The notes beneath the pieces are model-generated. The model was given only the letters and a program-made list of their open reading frames with translations, searched no databases and was not told the DNA's origin. Of a stretch of 6,246 bases of DNA, positions 1 through 5,793 are shown one piece after another. The stretch's first letter is position 1, and the number at the start of each line of letters is the position of its first letter. The DNA comes from an uncultured Rhodospirillales bacterium (GTDB lineage Bacteria; Pseudomonadota; Alphaproteobacteria; Acetobacterales; Acetobacteraceae): NCBI GenBank assembly GCA_903904805.1, contig CAIVDX010000497.1, forward strand, positions 1 through 6,246, in the 5' to 3' direction. The translations under genes and the position numbers were made by a program.

Positions 1-966
1 GAACAGGCTGTCCAGCTCCGGAATCTCACCGATATAACCTTGCTCCTTCGCATACCGCATGAAGGTCTGCAGGATGTGCCGGTTCGGCGCCGTCAGGCCG
101 TGCACCATCGGCGCCGGCCCAAACGCCCGACGCTGCCGCTCCAGCATGAACAGCGCATTGGGCATGGAAAAATATTTCGGCTCCAGCGCCGCATCATCGA
201 CGATTTTTTGCGCCTCGCGAAACGCACCCATCAGGCTTTCGCCCAGCCACGGCGCACGCGCCGCCAGAGCGGTTCCCAACACAATGATATGGGTGATCGG
301 CAAAATCCCCGTGCTGGCAACATAGCCCGCCAACTCAGCCTCGGCGTCGGGGAACAGCCGGCGCAGCCGCGGGTCGAGCCGTTCGATCCCCGGAAGGATT
401 TCCGGCGAGAAGACCGCATCCACCTCGCCATCCAGCAGCATGCGTTCGGGATGATCGCCGGGCCTGACGGTGATGTCGATGCCCTCCGGCGGCACGTAGC
501 CCGCCCCTTCCGTCTCGCAGGTGACCCAGCGCAGGTCGCTGGGCGAAACACCATACTGGTCCTGCAGAATACCCCGCAGCCACAGATTGACAGTGTAGCG
601 ATAGCCAGGCGTGCCCACCCGCTTGCCAACCAGATCGCGCGGCGACGTGTAGGGCGCATCGGCACGACAGAACATGTAGGCATGCACCGGCATGCGCAGG
701 GGAAAAATCGGCAACGCGATCACCGGCTCGCCCCGGCACCGCGCGGCGAGATACCAGGACAACGACATCTCGGCGATGTCGTACTCCTCATAGACCGGCC
801 TCGTGCAAAAATGGCCGATCCAGGCGGTCACATAGGTCGGGTCGATTCCGGCCGGACGCACCCGACCGTCAAGCAACGGTCGCGTGCGATCATAATCGCC
901 GAACGCGATGGTCAAGGACAGGTCGTTGCCTGTCATGGTCGCCAGATTGCCGGGATGCACGTTCAT
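1..966 (-). CDS. 4,5-dihydroxyphthalate decarboxylase (Pht5)-like / substrate-binding-fold protein, partial (3' end beyond window)
   Basis: The frame is open from ATG 966 to the window edge: 322 codons with no stop. The protein resembles the family annotated as 4,5-dihydroxyphthalate decarboxylase (Pht5 type, about 330 aa), which is related in fold to periplasmic binding proteins. Matching blocks, in order: GDYDRTRPLLDG (23-34), EYDIAEMSLSWYL (61-73), PIFPLRMPVHAYMF (86-99), DLVGKRVGTPGY (111-122), LLDGEVDAVFSP (177-188), RRLFPD (202-207), TGILPITH (219-226), PNRHILQTF (294-302) and a C-terminal PELDSLF at the edge. Only a few residues are probably missing. The start is supported by GGAGG at about 974-980, roughly 8 nt upstream; ATG 936 is an alternative. 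No signal peptide is visible (MNVHPGNLATMTGND), which favours a cytoplasmic protein over a secreted binding protein. It follows the 2Fe-2S subunit gene after 32 nt, so it is probably co-transcribed with the molybdenum hydroxylase. Family membership is fairly secure. The decarboxylase activity and substrate are inferred, since many members have never been tested. Confidence 0.8.
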   Translation of the reverse strand, partial: MNVHPGNLATMTGNDLSLTIAFGDYDRTRPLLDGRVRPAGIDPTYVTAWIGHFCTRPVYEEYDIAEMSLSWYLAARCRGEPVIALPIFPLRMPVHAYMFCRADAPYTSPRDLVGKRVGTPGYRYTVNLWLRGILQDQYGVSPSDLRWVTCETEGAGYVPPEGIDITVRPGDHPERMLLDGEVDAVFSPEILPGIERLDPRLRRLFPDAEAELAGYVASTGILPITHIIVLGTALAARAPWLGESLMGAFREAQKIVDDAALEPKYFSMPNALFMLERQRRAFGPAPMVHGLTAPNRHILQTFMRYAKEQGYIGEIPELDSLF

Positions 967-998
967 GATCGTCTCCCTCCGGTCGTGATGAAACTGGG

Positions 999-1490
999 TC
1001 AGTCGGCGGCGGCGGCGTGTCTCATGCGGCTGGCGGCCAGCTTCACCGCCTTGATGATCTCCGGGTAGGCCGCGCAACGACACAGATTGCCGCTGAGATA
1101 ATCGCGAATCTCCGCCTCCGAGGGGGCGTCATTCTGCGCCAGCAGCTGCGTGCTCATCAGCACAAAGCCCGGGCCGCAGAAGCCGCATTGCAGCGCGCCG
1201 GTCTCGATGAAGGCCTGTTGCACCGGGCTCAGCACACCATCCACCTCAAGCCCTTCGATGGTGGTCACCGACTTGCCATCCACCAGCTGCGCCAGCGTCA
1301 GACAGCCCGACTCCGCCACGCCATCGATCAGCACCGTGCAGCAGCCGCACAGCCCCTGCCCGCAGCTCTCGCGCGCACCGAAATGGTCGAGCTTCTTGAG
1401 CAGATCGACAATATTCTCATGCCCACCAACCCGCGCACTGATCTGGTTCCCATTCAGGCGGAAGGCGATGTCGACAAAAACCGTGTCCAT
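999..1490 (-). CDS. 2Fe-2S subunit of a molybdenum hydroxylase (xanthine dehydrogenase family, CoxS-like)
   Basis: This 163-aa protein is the small iron-sulfur subunit that passes electrons from the molybdenum centre to FAD in LMS-type molybdenum hydroxylases. All eight cluster cysteines are present. The N-terminal plant-ferredoxin-type site has C43, C48, C51 and C63 (SCGQGLCGCC, then GC). The C-terminal four-helix domain has C102, C105, C137 and C139 (QCGFCGPG and NLCRCAAYPEIIKAV). The length and spacing match the family. One variation is GFCGPG where GYCTPG is commoner. The start is ATG 1490, with GGAGGG at 1503-1498 seven bases upstream. This binding site lies in the last codons of the large-subunit gene, whose stop ends 3 nt before this start, so translational coupling is likely. 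The gene comes after the large subunit, giving the order M-L-S rather than the M-S-L order of classical CO dehydrogenase operons. The subunit assignment is firm; the substrate of the complex is unknown. Confidence 0.95.
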   Translation of the reverse strand: MDTVFVDIAFRLNGNQISARVGGHENIVDLLKKLDHFGARESCGQGLCGCCTVLIDGVAESGCLTLAQLVDGKSVTTIEGLEVDGVLSPVQQAFIETGALQCGFCGPGFVLMSTQLLAQNDAPSEAEIRDYLSGNLCRCAAYPEIIKAVKLAASRMRHAAAAD

Positions 1491-1493
1491 ATC

Positions 1494-3785
1494 TCAGCCC
1501 TCCAGGCTTTCACCGCGCAGCGCGCGGATCCCGCGCAGCACGGATTCCGGTGTCAATGGCAGCGATGTCAGCCGCACCCCCACAGCATCCTCGATCGCGT
1601 TGGCGATCGCCGGCGACACGCCGAAGGTCGCCGATTCTCCCACGCCCTTCGCGCCGAACGGTCCGTTCTGCTGGTTATTGTCCACGATCGCATTGTCCAT
1701 CGACAGCGGCACATCATGCATGCCCGGGATCTTGTAGTCGGCCAGCGATGCGTTGGTCACCTGGCCGTTATCGAGATCCATGTTCTCGAACATCGTAAAG
1801 CCCAGCTGCATCATCGCCGCCCCCGAGAGCTGCGTCACCACGATCGCCGGGTTCAGCGGTCGGCCGAGATCGGCGACATTGATCAGCCTGTCGATCGTCA
1901 CATGCCCGGTCTCGGTATCCACCGAGACCTCCACGCCGGCCGCGCCCACCATCCAGAACGGCGTGACATTGTCCGACAGCCCCGTGCCCTTCTGCGGCGA
2001 GGTGTAGGGCGGCACATAGCTGCCCACACCGATCACGTTGCCGGCCTGCATGCCATATTTCTTCAGGAAGATATCGCGGATCTCGTAGTTGCCGCCTTCG
2101 GGCATGCCCAGAGACCGCGCGAGATCGGCCAGCTGGTCGCGCGCATGTTCGGCCGCCAGCTTCACCGCGTTGCCCATATGGAACGTGCTGCGCGAACCGA
2201 GCGTGGCCATGTCATATGGCGTCACATCGGTGTCGGGATGCACCACGCGAATGCGCTCGGCCTGCAATTTCAGCGTCTCCGCCACGATCTGCGCCATCGC
2301 CGTGTCGCTGCCCTGGCCCATATCGACGGTGGACATATAGACCGCGGCCGACCCATCGGCCGACACGTTCACGATCGCACCCGATGTGGTCGGCGCCACC
2401 ACTGCCTTGAAGCCGATGGCGATCGCCCGGCCACGCCGCACAACCCCCTCGCCACGCTCGAACGGCGCGGACCAGTTCATCATTTCAGCGGTCTTTTCAA
2501 GACATTCCGAAATCGCCGCGTCATGCATCAGCGTGCCGGTCGCCTGCGGCCGGCCCTCGCGCAGAATGTTCTTGCGACGAAACTCCACCGTGTCCATGCC
2601 CAGCCCGCGCGCGATCAGATCGGTGTGGCTCTCATAGGCCCAGACCAGCTGCGGAATGCCAAAACCACGCAGCGCGCCCGCCGGCGGCCGGTTGGTATAG
2701 AGCGCATAGGAATCGACCGACACATTGTCGATCTCATACGGCCCTGGCGAGGTGAAACCGGATTTCTGCGTCACGCGCGGGCCGATATCGGCAAACGCAC
2801 CACCATTCCAGAAAATCTCGCAGCGCCGCGCGGTGATCTTGCCATCCTTGCTCACCGCACTTTTGATGCGGAAGGTGGAGGCATGTTTGGTGATGGTGTA
2901 GAACTGCTCTTCCATCGTCAGCGACAATTTCACCGGCCGCTTGCTGAGCATCGCCAGGGCCGCCACCAGCGCCTCCAGCTTGATATACAGCTTGGCGCCG
3001 AAACCACCGCCCAGATAGGGCACCTTCACCCGCACCTGGTTTTCCTGCCAGCCGAACAGGCGCGCGAGCTCGGTGCGCACAAAGCTCGGGCTCTGCGAGG
3101 CGGTGTAGATCGTCATCGAGTCATGGCCAGGCTCGGCGATCGAGACCATCGGCTCCAGCGGCGTGTGCATCACCTGCTGGGTGCTGAACTCATGCTCGAA
3201 CACATGATCGGCCGCCGCGAAGGCAGCATCAACATCGCCGCGCCGCAGCTGATAATCGAGCGCGATGTTGGTGTCCTTCTTGCCGACCAGATGCTTCAGA
3301 TCGGCAAACGTTCCGGCGGGGCGAAGCGTCTCGTGCACGATCGCCTTGGAGGTCATCGCCTCCACCTCGCCGAACACCGCCTCCATCTCCTCATATTCGG
3401 CCTCGATCAGCTGCACCGCCTCGGCCGCCACATACGGATCGGTGGCCAGCACCACCGCCACGGGCTCACCGACGAAATGCACCTTCTCCAGCGCCAGAAT
3501 GGGCTGATCGTGAAAGGCCGGACCGAAATAGGGCTCGGCGATCAGCGTCTTCACCGTCTCGCCGGTGATCACCGAATGCACACCCGCCATCGCCTGCGCG
3601 GCCGAGATATTGATCGAAAGGATCTTCCCGTGCGCCACGGTGCTGCGAAACACCTACGCATACAGCATCCCCGGCAGCACGATATTGTGCGTGTATTCCG
3701 CCCGACCGGTCGCCTTCTGGCGCGATTCCAGCCGATGCACATTGCGGCCGACCTGATTGCCCGGCATGGGACGCATCTCGTTCAT
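1494..3785 (-). pseudogene. Molybdopterin-binding large subunit of a molybdenum hydroxylase (CoxL/XdhB-like), interrupted by an in-frame amber stop at codon 44
   Basis: Read from ATG 3785 this is a 763-codon gene, a usual length for the xanthine dehydrogenase-family catalytic subunit, with one in-frame TAG at 3656-3654. Codons 1-43 (MNEMRPMPGNQVGRNVHRLE onward to LPGMLYA) are the expected N-terminus and first part of the a/b hammerhead domain. After the stop comes VFRSTVAHGKI, where homologues read LYA-K/R-V-x-RS, so the simplest cause is AAG to TAG. The remaining 719 codons are intact. Numbered on the full frame they include HTPLEP (207-212), molybdopterin-contacting GGGFGAK (259-265), GALRGFG (370-376), MGQGSD (489-494) and KGVGES (713-718), with E717 the presumed catalytic glutamate. 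GALRGFG replaces the AYRCSFR or AYRGAGR loop of CO dehydrogenases, arguing against CO as substrate. The natural start has AAGGGA at 3800-3795, 9 nt upstream, and lies 1 nt after the coxM-like stop. GTG 3653, right after the TAG, could start a 719-aa product, but that would lack conserved hammerhead residues. Identity is firm; whether the gene is functional is open. Confidence 0.88.
3654..3656 (-). other. In-frame amber (TAG) codon in the large-subunit gene
   Basis: The plus strand reads cta at these positions, giving TAG on the coding strand in the exact frame joining the conserved N-terminal segment (ending LPGMLYA) to the conserved continuation (VFRSTVAHG). Family members normally have a lysine, arginine or small residue here, and AAG to TAG is one base change. 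The next codon is GTG, so a gene finder would place an artificial start there. No frameshift is needed to join the two parts. Confidence 0.92.
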
Positions 3786-3786
3786 C

Positions 3787-4647
3787 TCAGACTGTCCCTT
3801 CGCTGGCCTGCGACAACGCGCGGCGCACATAAACCTTCACCAGCTCGCTCTTATAGGCGGCCGAACCGCGCGCATCCTCAACGGTCTCAACCACCGCGGC
3901 CGCCGCCTCTCCCGCCTTGGTGAAATTCGCCAGATCAGCACTGGCACCTTTCAGCAGCGCCTCGGCTTCGGCCACGCGGGTGAGCTTCTCGCAGGCCGCC
4001 GAAATCACCACCCGCGCATCCGCCACCACACCGGACTCGATCCGCAGCGACACCGCAACACCGAGCGCCGGCCAGTCATCGGCGCTGCGCGTGGTGCATT
4101 TCAGATACACGCTGCGCCAACCCGCCTGCCCGGGCACCACCACCGCGGTGATCAACTCGCCAGGCTGCAGCACGGTTTCATAATAGCCGGCATAGAGATC
4201 CTCGATCGCGACCTCGCGCGCCGCCGCACCCGAGGTCACCACATGCGCGCGCAGCGAGGCGAGCACCGGCGGCATGTCCATATGCGGATCGCCATGCGCC
4301 AGCGTGCCACCAATGCGCGCGACATTGCGCACCCGCACATTCGCCAGCGTCTTCATCGTCCGCCCGATCACCGGCGCGCAGGCCAACACCTGCGGATCAT
4401 GTTCGATCTGCGTGAGCGAGCACACCGCGCCGATCCGCACACCGCCATCCGCCGTCACGGTGATGGAACGATGCGCCACCTCCGTCTCGCGCAGGCTGAC
4501 AAGCCGGGTCGGCGAAAACACTCCCGTCTTCATCATCAGCATCAGCCCGGTGCCGCCGGCAAACGGGCGCGCCTCGCCCTCGTCATTGGCCAGAATGGAC
4601 GACGCCTCGGCAAGGCTCGTCGGTGAGACGAACGCGAAACCCCTCAT
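3787..4647 (-). CDS. FAD-binding subunit of a molybdenum hydroxylase (xanthine dehydrogenase family subunit M, CoxM-like)
   Basis: This 286-aa flavoprotein subunit takes electrons from the 2Fe-2S subunit and passes them to an external acceptor. It is of typical length for CoxM-type proteins. The N-terminal FAD-binding (PCMH-type) domain opens with FAFVSPTSLAEA and carries both flavin motifs: AGGTGLMLMMK (30-40, for the usual AGGxSLLPxMK) and RIGGTLAHGDPHMDMP (111-126, the TIGG-type motif followed by the DP segment). The C-terminal CO dehydrogenase flavoprotein-type domain follows, with a segment near SADDWPALGVAVSL (168-181). The start is ATG 4647, with GGAGAA at 4659-4654 six bases upstream. 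It overlaps the coxG-like stop in an ATGA junction, and its own stop lies 1 nt before the large-subunit start, so the three genes are almost certainly translated from one message. No anomaly was seen. Confidence in the subunit class is high; the physiological electron acceptor is unknown. Confidence 0.95.
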   Translation of the reverse strand: MRGFAFVSPTSLAEASSILANDEGEARPFAGGTGLMLMMKTGVFSPTRLVSLRETEVAHRSITVTADGGVRIGAVCSLTQIEHDPQVLACAPVIGRTMKTLANVRVRNVARIGGTLAHGDPHMDMPPVLASLRAHVVTSGAAAREVAIEDLYAGYYETVLQPGELITAVVVPGQAGWRSVYLKCTTRSADDWPALGVAVSLRIESGVVADARVVISAACEKLTRVAEAEALLKGASADLANFTKAGEAAAAVVETVEDARGSAAYKSELVKVYVRRALSQASEGTV

Positions 4648-5120
4648 GGCACATTCTCCGTCGTTTCGATATCAGCAGAAGGCGCGAACGCCGCGTTCAG
4701 CTTCTGCACAAAGCCCTTTTCCATCTCGCGCGCCTTGCTGCGCAGCACCGGCTGGCCAATGCTGCCCAGCTTGCCGGCGAGCGAGACATCGATCTCGTAG
4801 CTCACCTGCGTGCCATCCTCGCGCTGCTCCAGATTCGCCGTCGCCAGCGCGGTCAGCCGGCCGACAATGCCGATCGGCGTCCCCTCGGACTTCGCCACCA
4901 CGCGGCTCGGCGGATCGATCTCGGCGATCTCCACCGCGATGGCGAAATTGAACTTGATATAGGCAATCCGCGTGGCCAGCCGCGCGGTGTAGTGGGTCTC
5001 GTCCACCTCCACCAGCTCGCTCACACCATCGAGGCACGAGGCAAAGAACTGCGGATCATTCAATCGCGCGAACACCGTCTCGCGGTCCGCGGGAACCAGA
5101 AATCCACCATCGAATTTCAT
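4644..5120 (-). CDS. CoxG-like SRPBCC-family protein associated with a molybdenum hydroxylase
   Basis: This 158-aa protein belongs to the CoxG (CO dehydrogenase subunit G-like) branch of the START/SRPBCC fold. Members accompany molybdenum hydroxylase operons and are implicated in enzyme maturation or, in CO dehydrogenase, membrane attachment. Family-like features are the opening MKFDGGFLVPADRETVFARL, the NDPQFFASCLDG segment (21-32, for the usual NDPxxLxxCxPG), the strand-rich middle, EGTPIGIVGRLTALATANL (79-97) and the C-terminal helix GKLGSIGQPVLRSKAREMEK (116-135). No C-terminal membrane segment is present, so membrane anchoring is unlikely. ATG 5120 is chosen because the family normally begins two or three residues before the first strand. 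The frame stays open to ATG 5174 (18 more residues, MDGSVGASDQIDLRAGHS), but that stretch looks unrelated to the fold. Neither start has a clear Shine-Dalgarno sequence, so the choice rests on homology. It is the first gene of the leftward operon and overlaps the next by 4 nt. Confidence 0.85.
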   Translation of the reverse strand: MKFDGGFLVPADRETVFARLNDPQFFASCLDGVSELVEVDETHYTARLATRIAYIKFNFAIAVEIAEIDPPSRVVAKSEGTPIGIVGRLTALATANLEQREDGTQVSYEIDVSLAGKLGSIGQPVLRSKAREMEKGFVQKLNAAFAPSADIETTENVP

Positions 5121-5270
5121 CGAATGGCCCGCACGCAAATCGATTTGGTCACTTGCCCCGACGCTCCCATCCATGCCGGCCCGCCGGCGATTTGAGCCGG
5201 GCTTTGCCGCGCGGGCCCAACTGTGTCAACGCTACCACGAACACGCAACCGGACCAGCATGAGGCCCCCG
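5121..5270. promoter_or_regulatory. Divergent intergenic region between the Mo-hydroxylase operon and ridA-like/MFS unit
   Basis: This 150-bp segment separates the two divergent units and must carry at least the leftward promoter. A perfect TTGACA lies on the minus strand at 5229-5224, but the hexamer 17 nt downstream (CAAAGC) is a poor -10, so the promoter is not resolved. Two GCCGGC palindromes sit 2 nt apart at 5175-5180 and 5183-5188. A perfect 12-bp palindrome lies at 5136-5147. The region shrinks to 96 bp if the coxG-like gene starts at 5174. No regulator gene is present in the window. Confidence 0.5.
5136..5147. promoter_or_regulatory. Perfect 12-bp palindrome CAAATCGATTTG, candidate operator
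   Basis: The site is AT-rich in GC-rich surroundings and lies 16 nt upstream of the preferred coxG-like start, where a repressor could control the leftward operon. A perfect 12-bp palindrome is expected about once or twice by chance in a window of this size, so its position carries most of the weight. If translation begins at 5174 the site would be coding. Confidence 0.35.
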
Positions 5271-5672
5271 ATGAGCACCACCGCCAGCATCCGCCCGATC
5301 AGCACCACAGACGCCCCGGTCGCCGGCGGCCATTACAGCCAGGCGATCGTCGCGAACGGCTTCGTCTTCGTCGCCGGCCAGCTGCCCATCCCCCCCGGCG
5401 GCGCCGGCGCCGCCGCCCTCCCCGAGGGCGTCGCCGAGCAGACCCGCCAGGCGCTCTGCAACGTCGCCGCCATCCTCGCCGCCGCCGGCTCCGGGCTCGA
5501 CCGCACCGTCAGCCTCACCGTCTTCGTCTCCGACATCGCCCATTGGCCCGAGGTCAACCGCGTCTATGCCGAGATGATGGGCGCCCATAAGCCCGCCCGC
5601 ACCGTCGCGGTCTCGCCGCAGCTGCATTTCGGCGCGCTGGTCGAGGTGCAGGCCACCGCCATCGTCGGCTAA
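5271..5672 (+). CDS. RidA (YjgF/YER057c/UK114) family protein, probable enamine/imine deaminase
   Basis: This 133-aa protein is a RidA-superfamily member of usual size (about 130 aa). The best-studied members hydrolyse reactive enamines and imines such as 2-aminoacrylate, and catabolic paralogues act as deaminases in aromatic pathways. Diagnostic features are HYSQAI (21-26, for the usual PYSQA), FVFVAGQLPI (31-40), EQTRQALCNVAAILAAAG (56-73), VFVSDIAHWPEVNRVYAEMM (84-103) and PARTVAV (108-114). R110 there matches the carboxylate-binding arginine of RidA, and E125 in LVEVQATA matches the conserved glutamate. ATG 5271 is chosen because TGAGG at 5260-5264 lies 6 nt upstream and the length fits. 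In-frame ATG 5259 and GTG 5223 would add non-conserved residues. The loop PPGGAGAAALPEG (41-53) is Gly/Ala-rich and differs from the commoner loop near this point. It is divergent from the Mo-hydroxylase operon and upstream of an MFS gene, consistent with a catabolic role. Family is firm; substrate is unknown. Confidence 0.9.
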   Translation: MSTTASIRPISTTDAPVAGGHYSQAIVANGFVFVAGQLPIPPGGAGAAALPEGVAEQTRQALCNVAAILAAAGSGLDRTVSLTVFVSDIAHWPEVNRVYAEMMGAHKPARTVAVSPQLHFGALVEVQATAIVG

Positions 5673-5732
5673 GCCCAACTTTCCCTCATACCTCGCCCCT
5701 CATTTTCTCGGTCGCGCGCGCGGCCGGTCGCG

Positions 5733-5755
5733 GCGACACTCGCAATGAGTGTCGC
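5733..5755. repeat. Perfect 9-bp inverted repeat (GCGACACTC / GAGTGTCGC, 5-nt spacer) before the MFS gene
   Basis: The left arm is 5733-5741, the spacer GCAAT is 5742-5746 and the right arm is 5747-5755. It sits in the 121-nt gap between the ridA-like stop and the MFS start, ending 38 nt before the ATG. There is no T-run after it, so an intrinsic terminator is unlikely. A regulator operator or an mRNA hairpin separating expression of the two genes is possible. The rest of the gap shows only the MFS ribosome binding site. Confidence 0.55.
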
Positions 5756-5793
5756 GTGCAAGCGACCCACGGGCAGCAAGGGGGAGACCGGGT

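Noticed and set aside
231..739. Minus-strand frames of 134 and 150 codons inside the decarboxylase-like gene
   Set aside because: They lie in other frames of the same strand as the real gene, which runs unbroken from 966 to the window edge; they are shadows.
40..1068. A 342-codon plus-strand frame opposite the decarboxylase-like gene
   Set aside because: It is Arg/Gln/His-rich low-information translation opposite a continuous, family-matching minus-strand frame, and has no recognisable domain.
1017..3923. A 968-codon open frame on the plus strand opposite the large-subunit gene
   Set aside because: It is antisense to genes with clear family motifs, its translation is dominated by Arg, His, Ala and Gln as expected of a shadow frame in GC-rich DNA, and it shows no recognisable domain.
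5175..5188. Two adjacent GCCGGC palindromes as an operator
   Set aside because: Such GC-only hexamers are common in DNA of this composition, and the 2-nt spacing gives no convincing larger symmetry.
5201..5229. Minus-strand sigma-70 promoter with perfect TTGACA at 5229-5224
   Set aside because: At 16-17 nt spacing the -10 candidates (GCAAAG, CAAAGC) match TATAAT at only two positions, so it is not called as a separate promoter.
5733..5760. Rho-independent terminator after the ridA-like gene
   Set aside because: The stem is perfect but it is followed by GTGCAAGC rather than a T-run, so it fails the usual criterion.
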